From assembly GCA_946188165.1 (NCBI GenBank), contig CAMHTW010000016.1, positions 1-62,139 on the forward strand: 62,139 nucleotides of DNA, written 5' to 3'. The notes under the pieces were generated by a model, which saw only the letters and a list, made by a program, of their open reading frames with translations, searched no databases and was not told the DNA's origin. This DNA is from an uncultured Prevotella sp. GTDB taxonomy: Bacteria; Bacteroidota; Bacteroidia; Bacteroidales; Bacteroidaceae. Made by a program: the position numbers and the translations under genes. Below, one piece after another: positions 42,291 to 51,663 of this stretch. Position 1 is the stretch's first letter, and each line of letters begins with the position of its first letter.

Positions 42291-42300
42291 GAAGACTGCT

Positions 42301-43518
42301 ATGACAACAAGAAACAACATACTTTTGGGGCTGCTGGCCCTTTTACTATCATCATGTATTGATTTCAACGATGCCACAGAAGCCATTTCAGTGGCTATAC
42401 AGCTGAACAGGCCTGAAGGCTACCCACAGGCCAACCTGCAGGGGCATGACATCACACTTTCCGGCACCCATACCTTCACGGCAAAGACCGATGCACAGGG
42501 GATAGCCCACTTCGAGAATATCATTCCTGACGTCTATAACGCCTCGGTCTCATGGAAAGTCTGTGCTGACGAATATGCACAGACCACTGGTCTGCCGGTA
42601 GAGAACAAGGGCTATACCATTTCGGGCAGTCTGACCGCCCAAACCTTCGATGCCTCGACAACAGCACCCGTCGCCATGGCAACGACTGTATCGCAAGACC
42701 AATCCATACTGATTGGAAAAGTGTACTACCAAGGCTGCAAGGACGACAACAACAAGAACTACATCTATGCCAACTACCTGGAGCTCTATAACAACAGCGA
42801 AGAGGCATACGACGTGGCGGGACTGTATATCGCCCTGTTGGAATCGACATCGCCCGACTCAGAATACCCCCTACAGTATCTGACTGACTCCATCGTTGCC
42901 AAGCAGGTGTTCCGCATTCCTGATGACAAGCCTTTCCCAGTGGCTCCTGGCGGTAGCGTATTGCTGGCGAACAGTGCCGTTGACCACACCGCCAAGGGAG
43001 CATCGGCAGCGCCTAACCTGCTGAGTGCCGACTTCGAGGCCAAGGACAAGAACAACAGCAAATACGAAAACAATCCCGCTGTGCCAGAACTCGTCCAACT
43101 GTTCTCGTTTACCAACAATACTTTCATGAACCTCATGAATGGCGGCCCATGCGGCATCGTCATCTTTGAAACCAACGAGGACGTGGCAGGGGACTGGGTC
43201 AGCAACAACCTGACATACCGCTATGGTTACAAGACAGGCAGACAATATATGAAAATTCCTACACGCTTCATCATCGACGCTGTTGACATCCTGAAATACA
43301 ACGGAGAAACGGGCGCAGATTCCAATACCAAACGGCTGTTCGACTTTCTGGATGCTGGCTATGCCTTTACCGAGGCCAAGACAGGCTATGACGGACGACT
43401 GGTGCGCCGCAAGGTGGCTTCGACTGCGACTGACGGGCGTAAGATTCTACAAGACACCAACAATTCAGCCAATGACTTTGAGTCTGCTGACAACTTAACA
43501 CCGCGAATCTATGAATAA
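42301..43518 (+). CDS. DUF4876-like lipoprotein
   Basis: A 405-residue lipoprotein (lipobox SSC near residue 18) with a carboxypeptidase-regulatory-like N-terminal domain (ITLSGTHTFTAKTDAQGIAH) and a beta-rich remainder containing ENKGYTISGSLT, IYANYLELYNNSEEAYDVAGL and NGGPCGIVIFE, the last region reminiscent of the LTD-like fold. It lies 10 bp after the receptor and is likely the surface binding partner. The start at 42301 begins the signal peptide; the frame extends back to 42262 within the receptor gene. It overlaps the next gene by 8 bp. Confidence 0.75.
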   Translation: MTTRNNILLGLLALLLSSCIDFNDATEAISVAIQLNRPEGYPQANLQGHDITLSGTHTFTAKTDAQGIAHFENIIPDVYNASVSWKVCADEYAQTTGLPVENKGYTISGSLTAQTFDASTTAPVAMATTVSQDQSILIGKVYYQGCKDDNNKNYIYANYLELYNNSEEAYDVAGLYIALLESTSPDSEYPLQYLTDSIVAKQVFRIPDDKPFPVAPGGSVLLANSAVDHTAKGASAAPNLLSADFEAKDKNNSKYENNPAVPELVQLFSFTNNTFMNLMNGGPCGIVIFETNEDVAGDWVSNNLTYRYGYKTGRQYMKIPTRFIIDAVDILKYNGETGADSNTKRLFDFLDAGYAFTEAKTGYDGRLVRRKVASTATDGRKILQDTNNSANDFESADNLTPRIYE

Positions 43519-45055
43519 GAGATATATTGCAATGACAATCATGTTGACTGCGCTGACGGTACAGGCACAAATCAACATCGACACATACAAGTATGCTGAC
43601 GCCACGCAGCTGTGGCGACTCACGGGCAATGCCGCTGGACTGTCACTCGACCCTGAGACATGCGACTCAACAGCCAATCGTGGAGTGGCTTGGTTCGACC
43701 TAATGCACCGCAGCGGCGACTACCGTCGCGTGCAAGAAGGCGGACAAATGAACCAGTTGCGCTTCTACACGGAACGCTATCAGAAGATAGGCAAATACCT
43801 GTACGGCTACGGATCGTTTGACTTCGACATGGGTCGCACCAAGGACAGGGCTTGGAGCGACGTGCTACGCTCGTATAACAGCAACCCATACATATCGGGT
43901 AGCAGCGTGCCCGCCAAATACGACCACCAAGACTTCACGCTGGAGGCCAGACTGGCTACCGTACCCTTGGGTCACTTTACATACGGTGCCTCATTATTGT
44001 ATAAGGTTGGTGACCTGAGCCGTCTGCGCGACCCCCGCTCACGTATCAACCTAGCTGAATACAAGCTTGCCCCCTCCATGACCTACACCACGGGACAACA
44101 CACACTCGGGCTGACAGTACACTATGACCGTCGCAAGGAAAAGCTGCCTAACATGACCACCGTACAGACGAACCCCAATCTGGCCTACTACACCATGACC
44201 GGACTGGAGAACGCTACAGGTACGATTGGCGGTTATAACGGCTACATGCGGGAATATGTGAACCATGAGTTCGGTGCCGAGTTAGACTACGGCTTTGACT
44301 GCAAGCAGTGGCAGAGCGTGAATGCGCTGACTCTGAGGGTCGGACGCGAATATGTGTACGGCCAATACAAGTATGAGCCGGGTACCTATCGCAACCGTAT
44401 CTATGGACTGGCCTCGCACAACAGCATCAAACAAGGCAGTTTGCTGCACCGAATGGACGCTCAGATAGCCTACGAAACGGGCAGTGCCGACGAGTACAAG
44501 TCGGAACGCATCGCATCAACAGATGCAGAGACTGGCGTGACGTCGGTGGAGTGGCGCAAGATTCTGGAATACAAGAAGCGCTACCAGCTGAAAAAGCTCG
44601 ACGCCAGCCTGCACTATCGACTGTCATGGGTGGAAGAGAATGCCGTACTTGGCTACGCAGGTCTGCAATACACGATGCAGAACATCAGCAACAAGTACCT
44701 GCTCTACACCTCGGAACAGAAAAACATGGGTTCTACTATACAGATTGAGGGCGGACACTGCCTGTTCGACCGTCACTTGTGGGTGGAGGGCTCTTTTGAC
44801 TACCACATCAGCCACAAGGCAGGACTGACGCTGGCCGATGCCACCACAGACTACGCTCAAGCCGTGTTGTTACCCGATATGGCCTACTATGAGGCTAACT
44901 ACTGGCAAGGTCGACTGGCCGTCACCTATCAGTTCCCGCTGACGATCAAGGACTACACCAGTCAGTGGTTTGTCAAAGTCTATGGCAGTTATCTTAAAAC
45001 AAATAACAACCTGAAGGGACAGACTGCCGGCCTTAGCTTTGGACTGTATTATTAA
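43511..45055 (+). CDS. DUF6850-like outer-membrane beta-barrel protein
   Basis: A 514-residue protein with a signal peptide (ending ALTVQAQ), followed by many amphipathic strands (RFYTERYQKIGKYLYGYGSF; TYGASLLYKVGDLSRLRD; TLGLTVHYDRRKEKLP) and an aromatic C-terminus LSFGLYY typical of outer-membrane barrels. It overlaps the preceding gene by 8 bp. Its role in the operon could be a second porin or a structural partner of the TonB receptor. The name is from memory of the family's look. Its stop codon merges with a heptanucleotide repeat. Confidence 0.7.
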   Translation: MNKRYIAMTIMLTALTVQAQINIDTYKYADATQLWRLTGNAAGLSLDPETCDSTANRGVAWFDLMHRSGDYRRVQEGGQMNQLRFYTERYQKIGKYLYGYGSFDFDMGRTKDRAWSDVLRSYNSNPYISGSSVPAKYDHQDFTLEARLATVPLGHFTYGASLLYKVGDLSRLRDPRSRINLAEYKLAPSMTYTTGQHTLGLTVHYDRRKEKLPNMTTVQTNPNLAYYTMTGLENATGTIGGYNGYMREYVNHEFGAELDYGFDCKQWQSVNALTLRVGREYVYGQYKYEPGTYRNRIYGLASHNSIKQGSLLHRMDAQIAYETGSADEYKSERIASTDAETGVTSVEWRKILEYKKRYQLKKLDASLHYRLSWVEENAVLGYAGLQYTMQNISNKYLLYTSEQKNMGSTIQIEGGHCLFDRHLWVEGSFDYHISHKAGLTLADATTDYAQAVLLPDMAYYEANYWQGRLAVTYQFPLTIKDYTSQWFVKVYGSYLKTNNNLKGQTAGLSFGLYY

Positions 45056-45089
45056 GTGAAAAATGGAAAGTGAAAAGTGAAAAATCAGC
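45055..45089 (+). repeat. Heptanucleotide repeat in front of the HMA gene
   Basis: AGTGAAA, AATGGAA, AGTGAAA, AGTGAAA and AATCAGC, 7-bp period. It starts in the stop codon of the upstream gene and ends 7 bp before the ATG at 45097, so it holds the ribosome-binding region. Confidence 0.75.
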
Positions 45090-45096
45090 TACCGCA

Positions 45097-45843
45097 ATGA
45101 AAAAGATTTATTGTATATTGTTTATTGTTAATTGCTTAACGTTGAGCCATGCAATGGCGCAGTCGGACACCCTCATGGTACGCATCAATGGCATGCGCTG
45201 TGCCGAGTGTGGTCACAAAGTTAAAAACGTGCTGCGCAAGAATCCTGGCGTGGGAGCACTTGAATTCAACTACGAACGACGCACGGCAAAGATTGCGTAC
45301 AATGCGCAGAAGACGTGTCCAGACACCATCTACAGCATGCTGGCACGCACTGGGCGCTATGCCGCCAAGCCTTACAACCCGAAAGAGCGCATCGGTCGTG
45401 GCATGGGGCAGCGAATTGCCGACATGCACTGTCAGAAGTGTGCCGACCGCATCATGGCAAGTCTGTCGAGACTGAATGGCGTGGACTCGCTGGCTCCCCA
45501 CCTCGACAAGAGCTATATGTTCATCCGTTACGATGCCAACCGCGTCAGCCGCGACGACATTCGCGAGGTCATCATGAAGTTAGGCTATACACCTTGCAAC
45601 TATTACAGCAGCCCGAAAGTGGAGTACGGCTACTATCTGCTACCTGTAGAGCAGGCTAACGAGGACACCGCTGAATCCATACTGGCACTTGACGGCGTAG
45701 AAGACGTGAACGTCAACCCCAAGCGCCACACGCTGGCCATTACCTTCTTCAACGACGAGACAACGGCAGACAAACTGTATGCCGAAATACTGAAGATGGG
45801 TATCAAGGCAGAGGTGCCTGCCCCGCATGAGTGTGATGAATAA
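45097..45843 (+). CDS. Secreted triple-HMA metal-binding protein
   Basis: A 248-residue exported protein with three tandem ferredoxin-like HMA domains. Domain 1 has the metal motif GMRCAECGHKV, domain 2 has DMHCQKCADRI, and domain 3 (from about VEYGYYLLPVEQANEDTAES) has lost both cysteines. The C-terminus is HECDE. HMA proteins are usually cytoplasmic chaperones or domains of P-type ATPases; here a signal peptide (LTLSHAMAQ) sends it to the periplasm. As the last gene of a TonB-receptor operon it may bind copper, zinc or another soft metal that the receptor brings in. The start at 45097 begins the signal peptide; 45070 in the same frame lies in the repeat. A heptad repeat (45110-45137) encodes part of the signal peptide. 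Confidence 0.82.
   Translation: MKKIYCILFIVNCLTLSHAMAQSDTLMVRINGMRCAECGHKVKNVLRKNPGVGALEFNYERRTAKIAYNAQKTCPDTIYSMLARTGRYAAKPYNPKERIGRGMGQRIADMHCQKCADRIMASLSRLNGVDSLAPHLDKSYMFIRYDANRVSRDDIREVIMKLGYTPCNYYSSPKVEYGYYLLPVEQANEDTAESILALDGVEDVNVNPKRHTLAITFFNDETTADKLYAEILKMGIKAEVPAPHECDE
45110..45137 (+). repeat. Heptanucleotide repeat inside the HMA signal peptide
   Basis: ATTGTAT, ATTGTTT, ATTGTTA and ATTGCTT, 7-bp period, encode the hydrophobic core of the signal peptide. Confidence 0.75.
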
Positions 45844-45851
45844 TAGAAACG

Positions 45852-45883
45852 TATCGCGAAGCTCAGTAGGCTTCGCGATATTT
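45852..45883. terminator. Terminator between the HMA gene and the convergent rsgA gene
   Basis: TATCGCGAAGC (45852-45862) and GCTTCGCGATA (45870-45880) form an 11-bp stem, followed by TTTGTT on the plus strand. The loop contains the stop codon of rsgA. Confidence 0.75.
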
Positions 45884-46843
45884 GTTCTCATCCTTATCGT
45901 CAAGCATAGAAAGATACGACTGATAACGGCTCTGAGCTATATAGTGGTCTTCGACTGCCTTGAGAACAGCGCAACCAGGCTCGTGGGTATGGGTGCAGTC
46001 GGAAAAACGACACTGCTTGGAGAATTCGAAAATTTCCTTGAAGTAGCTGGTCAGCTCCTCACGCTCCATATCGAAGGTGCCAAAGCCTTTGATGCCAGGG
46101 GTGTCGATCAAGAACCCCTCCCGACCTCCCCTAAGGGGAGGAGTACCTGCGGACAGAGCCCCCTCCCCTTGGGGGAGGGATGGGGAGAGGCTGATCATCT
46201 CAGAGAAGGTGGTGGTGTGCATGCCTGTCTGATGGGCATCGCTGATATCGGCAGTACGCAAGTTGGCATGGGGCACGAGGCAATTGATAAGCGTCGATTT
46301 GCCTACACCCGAATTACCACTCAGCAACGTAATCTTACCCTCGAGTTTAGGACGTAAAGCCTCTACCCCATCGCCTGTTTGGGCACTGATGGCGTGACAC
46401 TCGTAGCCAATGGTCTCGTAAAGTTGAATCATCAGCTGCTGATAATGGGCTTCCTCATGGCTGAGTACGTCGCTTTTATTAAAAATAAGTATCACAGGCA
46501 CACGATAAGCCTCAGCGGAAGCCAAAAAGCGGTCGATGAACGTGGTGCTGGTCTCAGGACGTACTACGGTAACGACCAGCAGAGCCTGATCGACATTGGC
46601 AGCCAGTATATGGCTCTGCTTGGAGAGGTTGATGCTTTTGCGAATGATATAGTTCTTGCGGTCCTCAATCTCCGTAATCCAGTTGCCTTCACCCACAGTG
46701 ACGCGATCGCCCACGGCCACTGGATTGGTAGAGCGGATTCCCTTGATGCGGAAATTACCCTTCACCTTACAATCAAGGAGCTGGCCATCGTCCGTCAAGA
46801 CGGTGTACCAGCTTCCTGTATTCTTAATGACTAGTCCTTTCAA
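45863..46843 (-). CDS. rsgA: Ribosome small-subunit-dependent GTPase A
   Basis: Circularly permuted GTPase that checks 30S maturation. The 326-residue protein has an OB-fold (about 1-70), G4 FNKSD (about 121-125), G5 AISAQTG, G1 [10 protein letters not shown] (about 175-184), G3 DTPG (about 247-250) and a C-terminal zinc motif Cys278-x4-Cys283-x-His285-x5-Cys291. Between switch I (MHTTTFSEM) and G3 an extra stretch of about 26 residues, rich in Pro and Gly, is encoded by a palindromic repeat (46112-46195). The start codon is TTG (46841-46843). It follows frr by 7 bp. Confidence 0.9.
   Translation of the reverse strand: MKGLVIKNTGSWYTVLTDDGQLLDCKVKGNFRIKGIRSTNPVAVGDRVTVGEGNWITEIEDRKNYIIRKSINLSKQSHILAANVDQALLVVTVVRPETSTTFIDRFLASAEAYRVPVILIFNKSDVLSHEEAHYQQLMIQLYETIGYECHAISAQTGDGVEALRPKLEGKITLLSGNSGVGKSTLINCLVPHANLRTADISDAHQTGMHTTTFSEMISLSPSLPQGEGALSAGTPPLRGGREGFLIDTPGIKGFGTFDMEREELTSYFKEIFEFSKQCRFSDCTHTHEPGCAVLKAVEDHYIAQSRYQSYLSMLDDKDENKYREAY
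46112..46195. repeat. Palindromic (REP-like) element inserted in frame into rsgA
   Basis: Two GC-rich palindromes are present: CTCCCCTAAGGGGAG and CCCTCCCCTTGGGGGAGGG, plus flanking GACCTCC-type words. The element keeps the rsgA frame open and encodes about 26 extra residues between switch I and the G3 motif, where other RsgA proteins have only a few. Confidence 0.75.
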
Positions 46844-46850
46844 TTGTTAA

Positions 46851-47411
46851 TTAAACAGTCATGATTTCCTTATTCTTTGCCTCCATCAGTTCGTCAAGTT
46901 TCTTAATGTACTTGTCATGAATCTTCTGGAGTTCTGCCTCGGCATCCTTCTCGTTATCCTCAGAAAGTCCGTCCTTGATGGCTTTCTTCAGCTTGTCCTT
47001 GATGTCGCCACGTACATTGCGCACCTCGACCTTGGCCTTTTCAGCAATCTTGTTACACTGCTTCACCAAGTCGCGACGACGCTCCTCAGTGGGCTGAGGA
47101 ATACCCAAACGGATAATCTCGCCATTATTCTCAGGCGTGATACCCACGTCAGAGTCCATGATAGCCTTCTCAATGTCGCGAATCTGCTTACGGTCCCAAG
47201 GCTTGATAGCTATAGTACGTGCATCAGGCGTTGAAATATTGGCTACTTGGTTCAGTGGTACACGCGAACCGTATGACTCTACACGCACACCATCAAGAAT
47301 GGCCACGTTTGCACGTCCGGCACGCACACGATTCAGCTCTTCTTCGAGGTACATGGCTGCCATTTCCATGCGTTCCTCAGCAGTTGCTAATGTTTGTTTT
47401 ACGTCTATCAT
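46851..47411 (-). CDS. frr: Ribosome recycling factor
   Basis: A 186-residue protein that splits post-termination ribosomes with EF-G. The family's regions are clear: [46 protein letters not shown], then [29 protein letters not shown] and a C-terminal [14 protein letters not shown]. The start at 47411 (MIDVKQTL) is correct for the family; the frame extends to 47462 through the promoter region. The rsgA gene follows 7 bp downstream. Confidence 0.95.
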   Translation of the reverse strand: MIDVKQTLATAEERMEMAAMYLEEELNRVRAGRANVAILDGVRVESYGSRVPLNQVANISTPDARTIAIKPWDRKQIRDIEKAIMDSDVGITPENNGEIIRLGIPQPTEERRRDLVKQCNKIAEKAKVEVRNVRGDIKDKLKKAIKDGLSEDNEKDAEAELQKIHDKYIKKLDELMEAKNKEIMTV

Positions 47412-47439
47412 AATGCTATAAATTGGTTGTCTTCGTCTG

Positions 47440-47470
47440 CAAAGATACGAATAAACCAGCAAAATGCAAA
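47440..47470 (-). promoter_or_regulatory. Promoter of frr-rsgA
   Basis: On the minus strand TTTG (47470-47467), 19-bp spacer, TATCTTTG (47447-47440); a full match to the consensus, 29 bp before the frr ATG. Confidence 0.8.
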
Positions 47471-47509
47471 ATAATTAACGAATTATTTTTTTATTTGACA
47501 GAAATGTAT

Positions 47510-47517
47510 TATCTTTG
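47510..47517 (+). promoter_or_regulatory. -7 element of the sensor-kinase operon
   Basis: TATCTTTG lies 45 bp before the ATG at 47562. A TTTG is present at 47494-47497, but the spacing is only 12 bp. Confidence 0.55.
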
Positions 47518-47561
47518 CAGACGTACTGAAGTTGCCAATAATTTCATAACCAACAAACAAG

Positions 47562-49613
47562 ATGAATTTTCTTCACTACATAGATTACACATTAATAGGT
47601 GTGTTGGCATTTATGTTAGCAGCTGCCGTCGTGATGCTGTTTCTGAACCGTCTATGGGTTTCGCGTGAAAAGAAAGCCGATGCCACAAGTAAAAACCAAA
47701 TCAAGCGACTGGCCTTAATCCTACAGACAGGAAAATTAAAACTTTGGGTTTACAAGTTTGACAAGCGCCGATACTGCAACTTCCTGGAAACTGGCGAATA
47801 CAGCGACGAAATAAACCCCATAGATTTTGCACAATTCTATGACCGAGATGACTTTGAGCGCCTGCGCAGCATCATTTTCGACATTCGTGAAGGCAAGAAG
47901 GATAGCGCCACCATTCGCATGAAAGGAACACCTGCTGCCGAAGACGGACAGCGTCAATACGAGGTCATGCTCTCCATCTTAGAGCATGACAAAAACGGGC
48001 ATCCGAAAACGCTGTTAGGCATCAAGCGCGACATCACCGACAAACTGAAACGCGAACAAGAGGTAAACCAATTGTTGGTGCGATACCATACAGTATTCAA
48101 CTCGGCTCTGGCAGACATGATCTATTATGACAAAGACGGGCGACTGAGCGACATCAACGACAAAGCTTGCAGTTCGTTCAGCATCAATGACAGGCGAAGA
48201 CTGCTGCTGTCGGAACTGCGCATGGAGGACAACCCGCTGTTTACTACCATTGATTTCACTAATACTGGAACCACACGCATCACAGCCATCTTGAGCATAG
48301 ATGATCTGGAAAGAGACGGATATACCATCACCTCTTCCGTACACAAAGGGAAATACTATTACGAAGCATTCATCAACCCTGTTAAAAATCAGGAAGGCGA
48401 ACTGGAAGGTGTCTATGTTTCAGGACGCAACGTGACAGAAATGGTAGAATCCGTACACCGGCAGCAGGAAGGACTGAAACAGTTGCGGAAGGTGCACCAA
48501 AACATTCAGAACTATATCCGCAACATCAACTATGCCCTACGCGTGAGTGACGTCCGACTGGTGAACTACTATCCGGACAAGTATATGTTCGAAATATCCA
48601 ACAACGTCAACCAGACTCAGATTCGTCTTTCACAGGTGCGTTGCATCCGTCTGGCATCGCCACGATTCAGGAAGGACGTATCGATTCTGCTGAATCACAT
48701 GGATCACAAGAACAATCAGGTGATAGCGAAAAACATTGAAATAGGACTGCACGACGAACAAGGACGGCCGATATGGTTGCTGTTCAACATGATACCCGTA
48801 TTGGATGCCAACGGACAAGTAGAGCGCTATTTTGGTATGTGCCGCAATATGACGGAAATGGTGGAGACGGAACGACGACTGGCTATAGAGACCAAGAAAG
48901 CTCAGGAGACGGAGACTCTGAAACAGACATTCCTGACGAACATGAGTTATGAAATCCGTACACCTCTGAATACGGTAGTGGGCTTTGCAGAACTGTTCGA
49001 AGCCGAGCACGACCCTGAAGACGAGCCCATCTTTGTCGAAGAAATCAAGAAGAACTCAAACCAGCTGTTAGAACTGGTGAACGACATCCTGTTCCTATCA
49101 CGTCTGGAAGCCAAAATGATTGAGAGTTATCCTACTGAGACCGACTTTGCCGTTTTCTTCAACAGTTGTTGCCAGTTGGGACTGTCAAACGTCAATCCCA
49201 AAGTAAAGACTATCATCGAAAACGATTACGACCACCTGATGGTAACCATCGACCTCGAAAACCTCGGCAAGATTATCCAGAGAGCATGCGTGGTTGCTTC
49301 CGTTCTCACTCAACAAGGTACCATACGCTGCAAGTATGAATACTGGCACGGAGAACTCATCATTACCATTGAAGATACTGGTGTGGGTATTGAAGCAGAG
49401 AGGTTGCCTAACATCTTCAACGCTTACGACCGTAATGCAAAACTGGAAGAATTCGGTACTGGTCTCGACATCCCCATTATCCGGGCACTGGCACACATGC
49501 TGGGCGGCGACATTGAAGCTCAATCGGAGAAAGGCAAGGGAACAACAGCACGCATCACTATCCCCTGCGAAGCAACGATGGTAGAGAAGAAGAAGAAGGA
49601 AGAAGAACAGTAA
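47562..49613 (+). CDS. Sensor-kinase homologue 1, Tyr at the phosphoacceptor position (pseudokinase-like)
   Basis: A 683-residue membrane protein: one transmembrane helix (about 10-31), PAS-like domains (first from about 45, second from LLVRYHTVFNSALADMIYYD), a third PAS-like region (LRVSDVRLVNYYPDKYMFE), a HisKA-type helix pair and a HATPase domain (about 565-675). The H-box reads TNMSYEIRTPLN: Tyr463 replaces the phosphoacceptor histidine. The N-box is also altered (CVVASVLT; Val578 where active members have the Mg-binding Asn), although the G1 box DTGVGI is kept. It should not autophosphorylate on His and may not bind ATP normally. It starts an operon of four kinases, 14 bp before the next. 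Confidence 0.85.
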   Translation: MNFLHYIDYTLIGVLAFMLAAAVVMLFLNRLWVSREKKADATSKNQIKRLALILQTGKLKLWVYKFDKRRYCNFLETGEYSDEINPIDFAQFYDRDDFERLRSIIFDIREGKKDSATIRMKGTPAAEDGQRQYEVMLSILEHDKNGHPKTLLGIKRDITDKLKREQEVNQLLVRYHTVFNSALADMIYYDKDGRLSDINDKACSSFSINDRRRLLLSELRMEDNPLFTTIDFTNTGTTRITAILSIDDLERDGYTITSSVHKGKYYYEAFINPVKNQEGELEGVYVSGRNVTEMVESVHRQQEGLKQLRKVHQNIQNYIRNINYALRVSDVRLVNYYPDKYMFEISNNVNQTQIRLSQVRCIRLASPRFRKDVSILLNHMDHKNNQVIAKNIEIGLHDEQGRPIWLLFNMIPVLDANGQVERYFGMCRNMTEMVETERRLAIETKKAQETETLKQTFLTNMSYEIRTPLNTVVGFAELFEAEHDPEDEPIFVEEIKKNSNQLLELVNDILFLSRLEAKMIESYPTETDFAVFFNSCCQLGLSNVNPKVKTIIENDYDHLMVTIDLENLGKIIQRACVVASVLTQQGTIRCKYEYWHGELIITIEDTGVGIEAERLPNIFNAYDRNAKLEEFGTGLDIPIIRALAHMLGGDIEAQSEKGKGTTARITIPCEATMVEKKKKEEEQ

Positions 49614-49627
49614 AAAAAGAAAAAGAC

Positions 49628-51646
49628 ATGATACGGATCATACTGACAACACATATATTAGAACCACTTCAGGTCATTTTATTACTTGTAGTGACTGCAC
49701 TGCTCGTGGGCGTATTCATAGCCAACAGGATTATTCTTCGCCGAATGCATAGACATGCAAAACAAAGTAAGTTTGCCAATCAAGTGATGCAGGAGGCCTT
49801 GAAAAACAGTCAGAACAAAGTGCTGCAATGGCATATCAGCGAGGGATATACCACCCAATTATATGGTCAGATGCTGCCGTGCGATACGATTTCCGACGAA
49901 GATTGGAAGAGACACGTGCATCCTGACGATCTGCTCAGGGCCTTACGCTTTCTGCATGACCTGAGGGACGGTAAAATCAAGTCGGCAGACTTTAACTACC
50001 GTTGGAATTATGAGTTCGATACTAAAAAAACACCACGCTGGGGCTATCTCAACAATACCAGTGTAGCAGAATATCTGCCTGACCACGACCTGCCTGTCAG
50101 CATTATATCGACACTGACTGATGAGACGGACATACGTCAAGCCCATCGTGAAGAGCAGATTCTGGCTGATAAATTCAAACTATTATTTGAACATAGTATC
50201 GTTGGTATGTCGTTCTACAGTCCTGACGGCTGGCTATTGGACTCCAACAAAATCATGCGCGAAGTCTGTCACTTTGACTCAGATGACAGCGACGGTTTCT
50301 TCTATCAGAACAACTTGTTCGACCTGCCACCTTTCAGCGAACTGATAAAACGCGATCAGGTCGAGGAATTCTGGGTATGCTACCAGAGCATTATCCCTGA
50401 ACGTAACATCTGTGACTATTTGGAGATACACCTCCACCCCATTTACAACGACCAAGGCACCATCGTCTATTTGGCTGTGTCCGTCCGTAACATCACGGAG
50501 GAGCGTGAGCTGTATCTGCAAAACAAGCAGAACGACATACAGCTACGCCAGGCTAATGATGAAATCAAGCAATACGAGACAGAGCTACGCTATCTGATGG
50601 AGAACTGTCAGATACAGCCTTGGCGCATCAAGCTCAAAGAAAACATGATTGAATTCTATAAGGACTTGACCACTATCGACAAGTCGTTTGCGTTGGAGCA
50701 GTTACAGGCCGTCTTCTGCAATCAGGAAGACAACTTCGTGCGTTCGATGCAGAACCTTGCTGAAGCCATCTCAAAACCAGTATCATGGGTGGGACAGGTG
50801 CATCCCTTGACCAGTGAGATATATAATGAGCCGCAGTGGGTACAGATTAACAGTATTCCAGAATACGACGAGCAAGGCCAACTGAAGGGCAGTTTCGGTG
50901 TTTGGCGTAACATCCAGGGCCTGATGCGCAAACAGGAGCAGTTGAAGCGTGAGACGGAGCGTGCCAACGACTCTGGTCATCAGAAGTCGGTATTCCTGGC
51001 CAATATGACCCACGAGATTCGTACGCCACTCAATGCCATTGTAGGTTTCAGTGACTTGCTGCAGTCCATGGAACAGCCTGAGGAGAAGCGTGAACTGATA
51101 CGCATTATCCACAACAACTGCGACATGCTGTTACGCCTGATCAATGACATCCTGGTGATGTCGAGCGTCGATTCTACAGGTTTGGAACTCATACCTGAGC
51201 ACGTTGACTTCAGCAAGGAGTTCGACGTGATCTGCCAGTCGCTGGAACAGCGTGTCGATAACCCGAATGTAGAGTTCCAGAAAGAGAACCCACTACCCTC
51301 ACTCATGGTTACCATCGACAACGGACGCATCCAACAGGTCATAACCAACTTCGTCACCAACGCTGTCAAGAACACACAACAGGGACACATCCGCGTGGGC
51401 TATCGCGTGGATGAAACGGCAGACGGACGGAGCATTTATTTATATTGTAAAGATACGGGATCTGGAATACCAGAAGATGAGCAGGCACGTATCTTCGAAC
51501 GTTTTGTCAAACTGAACGACTTCGTGCAGGGCACAGGTCTCGGACTCTCCATCTGCAAGGCCATCATTGAGAAGTGTGGTGGCGAAATTGGTGTGGAAAG
51601 TGAAATTGGCAAGGGCTCGACGTTCTGGTTCCGCATACCTATTTAA
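49628..51646 (+). CDS. Sensor histidine kinase 2 (active type)
   Basis: A 672-residue protein: one N-terminal transmembrane helix (about 13-34), PAS-like domains (about 60-170, LLFEHSIVGMSFYSPDGWLLD, and the WRIKLKENMIEFYKD region), a HisKA domain with the normal phosphoacceptor His462 in ANMTHEIRTPLNAIVGFSD, and a complete HATPase domain: N-box TNFVTNAVKNT, G1 DTGSGI, F-box/G2 FERFVKLNDFVQGTGLGLSI. No receiver domain. It is the partner-type kinase in the first Tyr/His pair. Confidence 0.9.
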   Translation: MIRIILTTHILEPLQVILLLVVTALLVGVFIANRIILRRMHRHAKQSKFANQVMQEALKNSQNKVLQWHISEGYTTQLYGQMLPCDTISDEDWKRHVHPDDLLRALRFLHDLRDGKIKSADFNYRWNYEFDTKKTPRWGYLNNTSVAEYLPDHDLPVSIISTLTDETDIRQAHREEQILADKFKLLFEHSIVGMSFYSPDGWLLDSNKIMREVCHFDSDDSDGFFYQNNLFDLPPFSELIKRDQVEEFWVCYQSIIPERNICDYLEIHLHPIYNDQGTIVYLAVSVRNITEERELYLQNKQNDIQLRQANDEIKQYETELRYLMENCQIQPWRIKLKENMIEFYKDLTTIDKSFALEQLQAVFCNQEDNFVRSMQNLAEAISKPVSWVGQVHPLTSEIYNEPQWVQINSIPEYDEQGQLKGSFGVWRNIQGLMRKQEQLKRETERANDSGHQKSVFLANMTHEIRTPLNAIVGFSDLLQSMEQPEEKRELIRIIHNNCDMLLRLINDILVMSSVDSTGLELIPEHVDFSKEFDVICQSLEQRVDNPNVEFQKENPLPSLMVTIDNGRIQQVITNFVTNAVKNTQQGHIRVGYRVDETADGRSIYLYCKDTGSGIPEDEQARIFERFVKLNDFVQGTGLGLSICKAIIEKCGGEIGVESEIGKGSTFWFRIPI

Positions 51647-51663
51647 TATATGAGAAAATCATC

